From the NCBI GenBank assembly GCA_965228545.1, contig OZ245822.1, forward strand, positions 372,001-436,000: a stretch of 64,000 nt of DNA, written 5' to 3'. The translations under genes were made by a program, and so were the position numbers. Of the stretch, positions 27,512 to 36,056 are shown piece after piece. The stretch is from HXMU1420-13 sp965228545 (lineage in GTDB: Bacteria; Bacteroidota; Rhodothermia; Balneolales; Balneolaceae). Positions within the stretch are counted from its first letter, which is position 1. Each line of letters begins with the position of its first letter. Below the pieces are notes generated by a model. The model searched no databases, was not told where the DNA came from, and saw only the letters and a program-made list of their open reading frames with translations.

Positions 27512-28118
27512 ACCGAAATCCTTCGAGTTTGTTGCGTAGTTCTTTGAGTGCCAAACCCATGTGATTTTCAACCGTTTTTACGGATACACCCAAAACTTCA
27601 GCTGCACTTTTGTACGTGAATTCTTGAATAAAACATAACCGGAACACTTCTTGTCTTTTTTCCGGCATCTGATTAATTGCTTTTGTTAAAGCATCAGCCA
27701 GTTCCTGATTTTCAATCGCACTATCAGCTGTTTGTTCAGTTTCTGACAGTTCACTTTCTGCATTATCATCAAACTTCTCATGATCTCTAAACACATTAAG
27801 CATGCGAGTGTATGCAATTCGAAAGAGATAAGCTCGTAACGATTTATGCTCGTCGATATCCGCTCTCTTTTCCCAGATCAACACAAACGCCTGTTGAACT
27901 AAATCTTCAGCTTGTTGTTCAGATAATCCTTTCTTCAGCAAAAAGTGATATAGAAAGGAATGATGTTTCTCAAAAAACTTTTTAAAGGCACCATGATCTC
28001 CCGATTTTATTGCTTGTGATAGTTGGGGATCGTCCTGATCGTTACCTTTTTTGAGTGCGAGTAGAATTAGTAAATAAAACATCAATAAATTCATGACCGA
28101 ATATACAGGCAATTTCAA
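27510..28118 (-). CDS. ECF RNA polymerase sigma-70 factor (FecI-like)
   Basis: Directs transcription of the linked receptor cassette when released by FecR. Region 2 is clear (AFKKFFEKHHSFLYHFLLKK, AEDLVQQAFVLIWEKR, YLFRIAYTRMLNVFRDHEKF) and region 4 has the helix-turn-helix SAAEVLGVSVKTVENHM near the C-terminus. The product is 202 aa from the longest frame. The first 22 residues, with LLMFYLLILLAL, are strongly hydrophobic and precede the normal family start around DDPQLSQAIKSGD; ATG codons at residues 9 and 13 do not remove this segment. It is divergent from the M23 peptidase, with 36 bp between the starts. Confidence 0.92.
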   Translation of the reverse strand: MKLPVYSVMNLLMFYLLILLALKKGNDQDDPQLSQAIKSGDHGAFKKFFEKHHSFLYHFLLKKGLSEQQAEDLVQQAFVLIWEKRADIDEHKSLRAYLFRIAYTRMLNVFRDHEKFDDNAESELSETEQTADSAIENQELADALTKAINQMPEKRQEVFRLCFIQEFTYKSAAEVLGVSVKTVENHMGLALKELRNKLEGFR

Positions 28119-28154
28119 AACTTGTGCGTACTTTAATCTTAATCAAACTAAAGT

Positions 28155-28949
28155 ATGTTAGTACTGATACTGATTTTATTAATTACGGCCACATCGCATC
28201 AGGATGTTGAAGTGTACAAGCTTGAAAAGAATGGTGTGATCGAAATTTGGGCAGTTAATCCAAATATTTACCCTGTTACTATCGAGTTATCTGCCTCGCT
28301 AACAAATTTGAATAGCGATAAACCATTACCGCTCATAGAGGTTCTTAAATACGATCGAAAAGAAAAATTATTTACACTTGTACCTGTCGATCCTGCTTCT
28401 CCATGGAATTTTGAAACGAATTATATCACATACATAGGCGATGTGTATGCCCGCCACGATAATACTTTCGAGTATCGTTTTCCCTTTCGAAACGGAAGCA
28501 CCTATGGGGTATCTCAAGGGTTTGAAGGGGAATTTTCGCACCAAGGCAATATCAGGTTTTCAATCGACTTCTCTATGCCGGATGGTACACCTATATACGC
28601 CGCACGTGATGGTATGGTGATTGAGGTTAAGGAGGATTCGAATATAGGCGGCAATGACAAAAGCTATGTTGACGACGCAAACACCATAACTATTTTACAT
28701 AATGATGGCACCATGGCAGATTATTCTCATCTTCAGTATAACGGAGCCCATGTTCGTGTTGGGCAATCTGTTAAATTAGGGCAGTTTATTGGCTACTCTG
28801 GAGCTACCGGATTTGTTACGGGGCCACACTTACACTTTGGCGTAAAGAAGACCGTAAAAGGTGGGAAGTACGAAACCATCCCAATAAAATTTGCTACACC
28901 AAATGGCCCGGTTGTCCCTAAAGAGGGACGAAAATACCGAGCGTATTAA
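28155..28949 (+). CDS. M23 family metallopeptidase (LytM domain)
   Basis: Predicted exported peptidoglycan-type endopeptidase, 264 aa. A short hydrophobic signal (LVLILILLITATS) precedes an unassigned beta domain (about 20-110). The catalytic LytM domain covers about 118-250. It has SHQGNIRFSIDFSMPDGTPI, supplying the first His and Asp ligands, then YSHLQYNGAHVRVGQ and the GPHLHFGV motif with the remaining His residues. The lysostaphin-type core therefore looks complete. Substrate could be cell-wall peptides or another Gly-rich peptide; this cannot be told apart here. It is divergent from the ECF sigma gene and convergent with the SPFH gene, 1 bp apart. Confidence 0.88.
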   Translation: MLVLILILLITATSHQDVEVYKLEKNGVIEIWAVNPNIYPVTIELSASLTNLNSDKPLPLIEVLKYDRKEKLFTLVPVDPASPWNFETNYITYIGDVYARHDNTFEYRFPFRNGSTYGVSQGFEGEFSHQGNIRFSIDFSMPDGTPIYAARDGMVIEVKEDSNIGGNDKSYVDDANTITILHNDGTMADYSHLQYNGAHVRVGQSVKLGQFIGYSGATGFVTGPHLHFGVKKTVKGGKYETIPIKFATPNGPVVPKEGRKYRAY

Positions 28950-28950
28950 G

Positions 28951-29907
28951 TTACTTTTTTGAAGGAGTCGATTTTAACTCCAGCTCTTTCAACGACAATC
29001 CTTCCATCACCGTGTCGTAATTCGAAATATCTTTTGGCAGGATGATGTCGTTGCTTTCACGTGCCAAACCTTTCAACTTGCCCAGATACTTTTCGGCTAA
29101 ACGCAGTCGCATTGCTTCGGTTCCCATTGGTGAGTTCAACGCATCGGCCACTTTTTCGATAGAGATAGCAGTAGCCTGCGCAAGTGCCTCAATTTCTTTG
29201 GCAACGCCTTCAGCTTCGTTGATGCGGCTCTGCATTTCTGCCTCAGAAATATTGATGATTTCGGCACGAATACCTTCTGCATCATTTATTTTAGAGCCTT
29301 TTACACCCTCAGAACGGGCGATTACGGCACGTCGATCACGCTCTGCAGTCATTTGGCGTTCCATTGCTTTTTGAACCGTGCGAGGAGGGATGATGTTCTT
29401 TATCTCGTAACGATGCACTTTTATTCCCCAAGGTAATTCCATCTCGGCCAGCACTTTTACTACTTCTTTGCTCATAAATGCACGTTCTTCGAAGGTCTCG
29501 TCCAAATCCATCAAACCAATTACTGATCGAGTGGTAGTTTGTGCGAGTTGAATGGCCGCGTACCGATAATCGGTAACCCCGTAGCTGGCATTTACCGGAT
29601 CCATCACACTTAGATAAATTACACCATCAACTTCTACCTTTACGTTGTCTTTAGTGAAGCATTCTTGCGGTTCTACTTCGATGGTTTCTTCCCGTAAATC
29701 TTGCTTGTACACCACTTTGTCTACAAAAGGAATAAGAGCATGGAATCCGGGTCCCAATGTTTTCTGATAATTACCTAAACGTTCAACGATATACGCAAAC
29801 TGATTGGGAACCAATCGAAATGAAAGGATCACCTTTACCAATAAGAACACCAAAAAGGCCATTACAAGGCCAAAACTGACGGTATCTAAAATTTCTAATC
29901 CGGTCAT
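28951..29907 (-). CDS. SPFH/band 7 membrane protein, stomatin/prohibitin type (second paralogue)
   Basis: Membrane-anchored scaffold protein of 318 aa. It has an N-terminal transmembrane segment (residues 8-30), then the SPFH domain (about 32-190: VPNQFAYIVERLGNYQKTLG, PWGIKVHRYEIKNI) and a long coiled-coil region rich in Ala, Glu and Arg (EAEMQSRINEAEGVAKEIEA). It belongs to the slipin/QmcA group. It starts 2 bp after the stop of a close paralogue, and both follow an NfeD gene. SPFH proteins with NfeD partners organise membrane microdomains and protease complexes; the precise client here is unknown. Confidence 0.9.
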   Translation of the reverse strand: MTGLEILDTVSFGLVMAFLVFLLVKVILSFRLVPNQFAYIVERLGNYQKTLGPGFHALIPFVDKVVYKQDLREETIEVEPQECFTKDNVKVEVDGVIYLSVMDPVNASYGVTDYRYAAIQLAQTTTRSVIGLMDLDETFEERAFMSKEVVKVLAEMELPWGIKVHRYEIKNIIPPRTVQKAMERQMTAERDRRAVIARSEGVKGSKINDAEGIRAEIINISEAEMQSRINEAEGVAKEIEALAQATAISIEKVADALNSPMGTEAMRLRLAEKYLGKLKGLARESNDIILPKDISNYDTVMEGLSLKELELKSTPSKK

Positions 29908-29909
29908 GG

Positions 29910-30833
29910 TTACTCTCCTTTAGATTTTGTGTGATCGCTTACTTTGCTAACCCCTTCGAAAAAGGTTTTCAGATTAGCGGTTTCGGTGGGTAATACAGAA
30001 ATGTTTGATGATTCAATAATTCGTCCAAATTCGTCGATATATTGTTCTATCAGCTTGGTTTTAACGGCAAGTTCTCCACCCGGACGTTGCATCGCCTGAG
30101 CAATCCTCTGAATACCATTGGCTGTAGCTTCTGCTACTAATTCAATTTCTTTGGCCTTGCCCAAAGCTTCGTTAATTCTTTTCTGCCGATTCGCTTCCGA
30201 GATCAAAACCTGACTACTTTGTTCACCTTCCGATTCATTGATTCGAGATTGCCGGAAACCTTCAGAATGTGTGATTTCTGCGCGTTTCTCACGTTCTGCT
30301 TCCATCTGCTTTTCCATGGTATCAACGATTTCGTTAGATGGACGGATATTCTTTATTTCGTAGCGAAGTACTTTAATTCCCCATGGTTCAGCTGCTTTAT
30401 CAATTTCACGAACGATGTTTTCATTCATTTTTTCCCGCTCGCTAAAGGTATCGTCGAGTGTAATTTTACCGACTTCACTCCGCATTGTAGTTTGAGCAAG
30501 GTTGACAGCTGCAGCTTGATAATTTGAAATCCCGTAGCTCGCTTTATAGGCGTTCATCACTTTGATATATACTAAGCCATCTACCGCAACTTCGATGTTA
30601 TCTTTGGTGATACAGGTTTGGCTGGGTACATCCAATACTTGTTCGCGCATTTCCCGTCGGTACGCAGGCCGGTCGACAAAAGGAACCAGAAAATGAAACC
30701 CGGGTTGTAAGTTTTTCTTGAACTTACCCAATCGCTCTTGAATTACTTCTTCACGAAACTCAACGATTAAGAAGAGTCGTGTGAAAATGAAATACATCAA
30801 CAAAATGGATATGAGTGTAAATGTCCAAAACAT
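29910..30833 (-). CDS. SPFH/band 7 membrane protein, stomatin/prohibitin type (first paralogue)
   Basis: The 307-aa partner of the following gene, with the same order: an N-terminal transmembrane helix (FTLISILLMYFIFTRLFLIV), SPFH domain (REEVIQERLGKFKKNLQPGF, AEPWGIKVLRYEIKNIRPSN) and coiled coil (INESEGEQSSQVLISEANRQ). The two paralogues differ mostly at the termini and in the coiled coil, suggesting a hetero-oligomer comparable to paired HflK/HflC or QmcA-type assemblies. It lies 13 bp after the NfeD gene in the same operon. Confidence 0.9.
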   Translation of the reverse strand: MFWTFTLISILLMYFIFTRLFLIVEFREEVIQERLGKFKKNLQPGFHFLVPFVDRPAYRREMREQVLDVPSQTCITKDNIEVAVDGLVYIKVMNAYKASYGISNYQAAAVNLAQTTMRSEVGKITLDDTFSEREKMNENIVREIDKAAEPWGIKVLRYEIKNIRPSNEIVDTMEKQMEAEREKRAEITHSEGFRQSRINESEGEQSSQVLISEANRQKRINEALGKAKEIELVAEATANGIQRIAQAMQRPGGELAVKTKLIEQYIDEFGRIIESSNISVLPTETANLKTFFEGVSKVSDHTKSKGE

Positions 30834-30846
30834 AAATGTTGCCCTA

Positions 30847-31338
30847 TTATTCTTTTAGCTTTTGTTGTTGAGTTGGTGGTTCAATAATGTCGACGGGTTC
30901 AACAATCCAGGTGGTATTGTCGCGATATTTTATCCTAACGGTTGAACCGGCCGGAACATCGCCTTCAATTGTACGCGCTTGCCATGAAATACCTTGAAAT
31001 CGTATTCTGCCTTCATTATTCAAGTCGTTGATGTCTTCAACAACGTCTACGATTTGATCCATAGCTTCGAAATCTTCATCGGCATATTTGAAAGTGGCTT
31101 CTCCCCCAAAATACTTTTTGATGAAGGGTAAAGCCCCAACAGTTAACACAACGGACGTGAGGAACCATGCCAAAGTTGCAGTGGTTGGATCAGTTAACAA
31201 TCCTAAAAATCGTAACGCAGCAACCAACAACCCACTGAAGCCTAAAATCAAAGCCATACCACTAGGTAAGGCCGCTTCAAGCCCCATTAAAATGATGCCT
31301 CCAATTAAAAATATCCAGGTAAGCGTGTCTCCGTCCAT
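30847..31338 (-). CDS. NfeD-like membrane protein (short form)
   Basis: A 163-aa protein with three or four transmembrane segments (LTWIFLIGGIILMGLEAALP; GMALILGFSGLLVAALRFLG; ATLAWFLTSVVLTVGALPFI) and a soluble C-terminal OB-fold domain (about 95-150: NEGRIRFQGISWQARTIEGD, STVRIKYRDNTTWIVEP). It lacks the protease domain of long NfeD proteins, matching the NfeD1b type. It is first in an operon with two SPFH genes, the standard partnership. The OB fold is thought to dock on SPFH oligomers. Confidence 0.9.
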   Translation of the reverse strand: MDGDTLTWIFLIGGIILMGLEAALPSGMALILGFSGLLVAALRFLGLLTDPTTATLAWFLTSVVLTVGALPFIKKYFGGEATFKYADEDFEAMDQIVDVVEDINDLNNEGRIRFQGISWQARTIEGDVPAGSTVRIKYRDNTTWIVEPVDIIEPPTQQQKLKE

Positions 31339-31432
31339 AAGCTTACGTTCTGTTTTTATAGTGAAATAGTAGATAGCAAAATGAGCATTAAAAAACCTAA
31401 TTACTTGGCATTATATTTGCCAAACTGAAGCC

Positions 31433-33217
31433 ATGAAATCATCCCCTGAAGATAAAAATAGAGGGCTAGCTTCCCTTTGGGAAACGCTGTTAAATATATT
31501 TAGGCTGAGTAAACCCTACCGACTTCGGTTCTACTCTGCAACCATATTTGTGATAGTGGCTTCGGCCATTTGGCTATCGGTGCCATTGGGCTTACGAGAG
31601 TTATTGGATGCGGTTTTCGAGCAAGGTGATGGAGAATTGTTGAATATTCTAGCCATCGGGTTAATGGCGTTATTTGTGGTACAAGCCGGTTTTTCTTTTG
31701 CCGGTAACTACCATCTGGAATGGGTGGGCGAGCGTGTGATTACCGATCTACGAAAAAAAGTGTATGAGCATCTGCATCGCCTTGGATTTCGTTTTTTTGC
31801 TGAACGCAGGTTGGGAGAAATCACCTCAAGATTGACCAATGATGTGGGCTCCATTCGAACGGCTCTTACCGATTCATTGCCACAACTTCTAACGATTTCG
31901 TTTTCGCTGATTGGTTCGGTTACACTTATGGTGATTCTGAACTGGAGGCTAAGTGCCGTAATTTTTGTAACCGTGCCGTTTGTAACTATTGCTACACGAT
32001 ATTTTGGGCAGAAGATCAGAAAATTATCCAGAAATATTCAAGATGAACTCGCCGACTCAACCGCAGTGGCGGAAGATGCACTCGGTGCTATTCGTTTAGT
32101 GAAAGCATTTGTGCGCGAAGATTTCGAAGTACATCGATATTCGAATGCCATTGAAGCTTTATTTAGAACAGCGCGACAGAAGGTTGTACTTACACAATTA
32201 TTTTGGGCCGGAGTTGGAATTCTCTTTCTGAGCACCTTGGTGATTATTTTCTGGTATGGAGGGAAGGAGGTGTTGGCAGATCGACTTACAGCCGGTGATT
32301 TAGTGGCTTTTATCATTTATGCGTTAAATATCTCCCGATCTATCAGCCAAACTTCTCGACTATATACAGCTGTAAATACAGCAGCTGGGGCTTCGGAGCG
32401 TATTTTTGAATTATTGGAAGAAACACCGGAAATCCTGGATCAGCCTGATGCTAAAGATCTTACATCAATTAATGGTAGTATCGAAATTGAGAACCTAACT
32501 TTTGCTTACGAGCAGGAAAGAAAGATACTTGATTCCATTTCCATCAATGTAGAAGCTGGACAAACCATAGCATTGGTTGGACCAAGCGGTGCCGGAAAAA
32601 CCACCTTACTTAATTTGATTCCAAGATTTTATGATCCACAGGAGGGAAGAATCTTAGTGGATGGAGTGGATATAAAATCGGTAACGCATAAATCGTTGAG
32701 AAATCACATTTCTATTGTCCCTCAGGAAGTGCATTTATTTGGAACCTCCATCAAAGAGAATATTCGTTACGGACGGTTGGATGCTACCGATGATGAAATT
32801 ATAGCTGCGGCAAAAGATGCCAATGCTCACGATTTTATCATGGAAACTCCAAAAGGATACGACGCACTGATTGGTGAGAAAGGAGTGAAGTTATCCGGAG
32901 GGCAGCGACAGCGATTAGCTATTGCCCGAGCCATTCTTAAAAACCCAGAAATTCTGTTGTTGGATGAAGCAACTTCTTCGCTCGATTCTGAATCGGAGGC
33001 GCAGGTTCAAGAAGCTTTGTACCGATTAATGAAGGGTAGAACCACTTTTGTAATTGCACACCGTCTATCAACGGTACAACATGCCGATCGTATTTTAGTG
33101 ATGGATAACGGCCGGATTGTTGAGGAAGGAACGCATGCACAACTCATTGAACAAGACGGTTTATATAGTCATCTATATGCGCTACAGTTCCGAGATATCG
33201 AAGATGCACTGGGTTAA
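31433..33217 (+). CDS. ABC exporter, fused permease and ATPase (MsbA/lipid A exporter type)
   Basis: Half-transporter of 594 aa that would act as a homodimer in the inner membrane. Six transmembrane helices lie in residues 28-325 (ABC type-1 fold), followed by the nucleotide-binding domain with Walker A GPSGAGKTTLLNLIPRFYDP, Q-loop SIVPQEVHLFG, signature LSGGQRQRLAIARA, Walker B ILLLDEATSSLD and H-loop AHRLST, all intact. The best match by architecture is MsbA/lipid or multidrug export; the substrate cannot be fixed. It is divergent from the nfeD operon. Its stop codon overlaps the end of the convergent repeat-protein operon by 4 bp. Confidence 0.92.
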   Translation: MKSSPEDKNRGLASLWETLLNIFRLSKPYRLRFYSATIFVIVASAIWLSVPLGLRELLDAVFEQGDGELLNILAIGLMALFVVQAGFSFAGNYHLEWVGERVITDLRKKVYEHLHRLGFRFFAERRLGEITSRLTNDVGSIRTALTDSLPQLLTISFSLIGSVTLMVILNWRLSAVIFVTVPFVTIATRYFGQKIRKLSRNIQDELADSTAVAEDALGAIRLVKAFVREDFEVHRYSNAIEALFRTARQKVVLTQLFWAGVGILFLSTLVIIFWYGGKEVLADRLTAGDLVAFIIYALNISRSISQTSRLYTAVNTAAGASERIFELLEETPEILDQPDAKDLTSINGSIEIENLTFAYEQERKILDSISINVEAGQTIALVGPSGAGKTTLLNLIPRFYDPQEGRILVDGVDIKSVTHKSLRNHISIVPQEVHLFGTSIKENIRYGRLDATDDEIIAAAKDANAHDFIMETPKGYDALIGEKGVKLSGGQRQRLAIARAILKNPEILLLDEATSSLDSESEAQVQEALYRLMKGRTTFVIAHRLSTVQHADRILVMDNGRIVEEGTHAQLIEQDGLYSHLYALQFRDIEDALG

Positions 33218-34263
33218 TTGTCGGTCAAATAAGCCCCGATAACTTCCGAATAACTCATGTTATCCAGGAGATTACGTTCATCGAGTATTTGCAAAAACTG
33301 AACCGGCACATTATTGCTGTATAAACCGATTATTCCTGAATAGGAAAAGGTATCTAAGAATCCGGCGTTGTTTAATTGCTGTAGGTAATCGATGGTTACA
33401 TTAGATGAGTACAAGCCAATAATCGCTGAGTAACTGAATTCATCCAAAAAACCTGCCTCTTGCATAGAATTTAAGTAGCTCGTAGTAACATTGCTATTGT
33501 ACAAACCGATGATTGCAGAGTAACTAAATTCATCCAAAAAGCCCGCCTGCTGCATTTGTTCGAGATAACTTATGGTAACATTACTGTTGTATAGTCCAAT
33601 AATCGCCGAGTAGCTAAAATCGTCAAGAAAACCGGCCTGCTCCATTCCATTTAAGTAACTAATAGTTACGTTACTGTTATAAAGACCAATGATAGCTGAA
33701 TAGCTAAAATCATCGAGATAACCGGCATTTTGCATAGCAACTAAATAATTTACAGGTACATTACTATTGTATAGTCCAATAATGGCACTGTAAGAAAAAT
33801 TATTTATCAAGCCGGCAGTTTGAAGATCCAAAAGATATTGAATAGGAACTCCAGAATTATAAAAGGCTTGAGTAGCATTGCCCGAAAACATTGTAAGATT
33901 TTGCTCTTGAATCTGCTGTAAATAATCTAAATATGCGCCTTCAATTTCTGCGTATTCTGGCATGGGGACAGGTGGGGCTTCGGGCAGATTTGTAACAGGA
34001 GGTAGCGGTGGAAAAACTTCGGTAATCTCAACTTGTTCGCCATCGCCAAATCCAAAAAAGCCAAACGGACCTCCAACAAAACTCCATAATGCTGCGGCAA
34101 CTAAAAACACGCCAATAGCCAGGAGATTTCGCTTTAGAGTTGGTTTATGCTCTTCGCGATTGGGTAAACCATAATCTTCGGTTTCTGCTCCCGCAGCCTT
34201 TGCTTCCAGATATTCATCCAGATCAAAATCGTTGTTGCTTGGATTTTGTTTTGTTCGTTGCAT
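33214..34263 (-). CDS. Membrane-anchored protein with about 7.5 copies of a 30-residue repeat (gene 4 of 4)
   Basis: Family not recognised. The frame opens at 34278, but the ATG at 34263 sits 1 bp after the previous stop, like its sisters, and is preferred (349 aa). Numbering from 34278: a DFDLDEYLEAKAAG box at about residues 17-30, one transmembrane helix at about 51-70 (basic KRN before it, so the C-terminus is periplasmic), a Pro-rich linker at about 90-108, and repeats from about 130 to the end. The repeat core is FSYSAIIGLYNSNVTISYLN followed by xMxQAGFLDD, 30 residues. Repeats 2-5 are nearly identical in protein but differ by many silent base changes. Confidence 0.85.
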   Translation of the reverse strand: MQRTKQNPSNNDFDLDEYLEAKAAGAETEDYGLPNREEHKPTLKRNLLAIGVFLVAAALWSFVGGPFGFFGFGDGEQVEITEVFPPLPPVTNLPEAPPVPMPEYAEIEGAYLDYLQQIQEQNLTMFSGNATQAFYNSGVPIQYLLDLQTAGLINNFSYSAIIGLYNSNVPVNYLVAMQNAGYLDDFSYSAIIGLYNSNVTISYLNGMEQAGFLDDFSYSAIIGLYNSNVTISYLEQMQQAGFLDEFSYSAIIGLYNSNVTTSYLNSMQEAGFLDEFSYSAIIGLYSSNVTIDYLQQLNNAGFLDTFSYSGIIGLYSNNVPVQFLQILDERNLLDNMSYSEVIGAYLTDN

Positions 34264-34264
34264 A

Positions 34265-35050
34265 TTAATTGTCTTCAAATAAAGCGATTATCTCTTCGGC
34301 ATCTAGTCGATCAAGCAAACCCACATCATTTAATTGTGATAAAAAACTTGAGGGAACCCCGGCGCTATGCAGTGTTCTTAACTCTTCATCAGTAAACTGA
34401 TCGATCGACTTTTCCGTTATTTCTCTCGAAAATTGCTCAAAACTGGCAAGATTTGTGGTTCCGGTTTCAATTTCGATCTGTGAAAAATCAATATTTCGCA
34501 ACGCTTCAAGAGCAGCTTGTTCGGCAAATACTTCAAATCCTTCCAGTCCTTCTAAACCTTCAAGTGCTTCCAAACTCTCAAGGCCTTCTAACCCGGAAAA
34601 GTCCATGTTTTCCAAGCTCCCTAACGCTTGAAAAGCAGATTCTAAAGCTAGTGCCACAGATTGTTCAGTTAGTCGTTCCAGCTCTTCTGATTGAGCCAAT
34701 GCTACTGCACTACGTTCTAATTCCGCAATCCGATCTGCATTAGGAGTAACAGGGACCGGTGGAGCAGGTACTTCAGGAAAAGAATTGGTGCTTTCTATAA
34801 CAACAGGCTCATTTGTCTCACTTCCAAAAATGCTCGCATAAGCTTGTCTGGGATTCCAATCATGGTACCAAAGAATTAATCCAAATATGGCAACCAACAC
34901 GATCAGTGTGTTTCTGAAAAACCCTGCAATCTTTGACGGCCTTTGTTCTTCCGGCTCTTGAAAATTTGATTCCGATCCACTGGCTTTATCTTCCAGGAAC
35001 TGATCTAGGTCGAAGTTTTCGTTTTTTTGTGGTCTGTTTCTCGTTGACAT
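34265..35050 (-). CDS. Membrane-anchored protein of the repeat operon, Leu/Glu-rich with one degenerate repeat (gene 3 of 4)
   Basis: Family not recognised, 261 aa. It shares the operon's N-terminal acidic box (NFDLDQFLEDKASGSE, residues 13-28) and a single transmembrane helix (about 49-65, LIVLVAIFGLILWYHDW), then a linker. Unlike its sisters it has a long helical Leu/Glu/Ala-rich stretch (about 105-195) including LEGLESLEALEGLEGLEGFE. Only the last 45 residues resemble the repeat: TDEELRTLHSAGVPSSFLSQ then LNDVGLLDRLDAEEIIALF. It starts 2 bp after gene 2, so the operon is translationally coupled. It may be a linker subunit or oligomerisation module. Confidence 0.8.
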   Translation of the reverse strand: MSTRNRPQKNENFDLDQFLEDKASGSESNFQEPEEQRPSKIAGFFRNTLIVLVAIFGLILWYHDWNPRQAYASIFGSETNEPVVIESTNSFPEVPAPPVPVTPNADRIAELERSAVALAQSEELERLTEQSVALALESAFQALGSLENMDFSGLEGLESLEALEGLEGLEGFEVFAEQAALEALRNIDFSQIEIETGTTNLASFEQFSREITEKSIDQFTDEELRTLHSAGVPSSFLSQLNDVGLLDRLDAEEIIALFEDN

Positions 35051-35052
35051 TT

Positions 35053-36054
35053 TTAATTTCCGTCGATTTTATATGCGTTTATGACTGAAGATGAACTCAT
35101 ATTATCAAGTATCCCTCGATCTTTTAACTGTTCGATAAAAGAAACCGGCACTTGGTTCGAGTATAAATTTGAGATAGAAGTACTTCCGAAATTGTCGAGC
35201 AATCCTTTCTCGTTCAATTCCGAAATGTAGGAGATAGGCACCCGATTTTCGTACAGACGGGAGATAGAGGTACTTCCAAAATTATCAATTATCCCGTTTG
35301 GTTGAAAGCCGGCAATGTATTGCAGAGGTACTTGATTGTTGTATAATCTTGAAATTGAAGTTCCCCCAAAATTATCAAGCAATCCGGCATCTGCAATTCC
35401 TTTAATATATTCGAAAGAAACATTATTGGTATACAAACTTACAATGGAAGATCCGCCGAAATTATCCATTAATCCGGCGTTTTGTAGATTGTTGATGTAC
35501 GTTAACGGAACATTCGCTCGGTACATCGAGGCGATGGATGATCCCCCAAAATTGTCTAGTGCTCCGGTAAGTGCAAGTCCTTGAATATATCCAACCGGGA
35601 CCTGAGCTCGGTATAATTCTTCTTGTGATGAGCTTCCAAAATTATCTAACAGCCCCACATCATTTAGTTCAGTCAAATAATCAGTAAAGGATAAATTCGT
35701 AGGAGGAAGAGGAGTTTCAGGTGTATTGGTATTTTCATTGAAGTTGAAATCGAAGTTGAATTCCGGAATTGCTGCTGTAATTTCATTGAAAGACTCATCC
35801 TCTATTCCTAAAACTTGTGCATCATTTCCCAACCAAGCAATTGCCATTTGTCGAGGGCTCCAATCGTAGTACCAAAATACAGCGGTAACTACCAATCCAA
35901 GAATCAGTAGAAAATTTCTGGCAAAGCTTCCTTCAGTTTTTTCTTTTTTGAGCGTGCTACCGATGGATTCCTCTTCATCGGCTTTATCCTCCAAATACTG
36001 GTCAAAATCGAAGTCAATCTCTTGGGATTCGGTTTTTCGTTGCTCACGCGCCAT
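35053..36054 (-). CDS. Membrane-anchored protein with about 6 copies of a 30-residue repeat (gene 2 of 4)
   Basis: Family not recognised, 333 aa. Cytosolic acidic box IDFDFDQYLEDKADEEES (residues 13-30), transmembrane helix at about 47-63 (FLLILGLVVTAVFWYYDW) with the SPRQ sequence shared with gene 3, then an Asn/Pro-rich linker (FNFDFNFNENTNTPETPLPP). The repeats from about residue 122 have the core FGGSSIASMYRANVPLTYIN followed by xLQNAGLMDN. The 30-residue period matches genes 1 and 4, but the motif opening each unit is FGxxSI rather than FSYSAI. It is 2 bp from both neighbours. Confidence 0.85.
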   Translation of the reverse strand: MAREQRKTESQEIDFDFDQYLEDKADEEESIGSTLKKEKTEGSFARNFLLILGLVVTAVFWYYDWSPRQMAIAWLGNDAQVLGIEDESFNEITAAIPEFNFDFNFNENTNTPETPLPPTNLSFTDYLTELNDVGLLDNFGSSSQEELYRAQVPVGYIQGLALTGALDNFGGSSIASMYRANVPLTYINNLQNAGLMDNFGGSSIVSLYTNNVSFEYIKGIADAGLLDNFGGTSISRLYNNQVPLQYIAGFQPNGIIDNFGSTSISRLYENRVPISYISELNEKGLLDNFGSTSISNLYSNQVPVSFIEQLKDRGILDNMSSSSVINAYKIDGN

Positions 36055-36056
36055 GG

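Noticed and set aside
27337..27513. Extended N-terminus of the lipoprotein
   Set aside because: These codons span repeat arrays and lack signal features; the ATG at 27336 has a ribosome-binding site and lipobox.
29042..30527. Plus-strand frames of about 100 aa
   Set aside because: They are mirror frames of the coiled-coil parts of the SPFH genes.
33290..33800. CRISPR-like or minisatellite array
   Set aside because: The 90-bp periodicity is coding, with an open frame throughout and silent differences; there are no conserved repeats with unique spacers.
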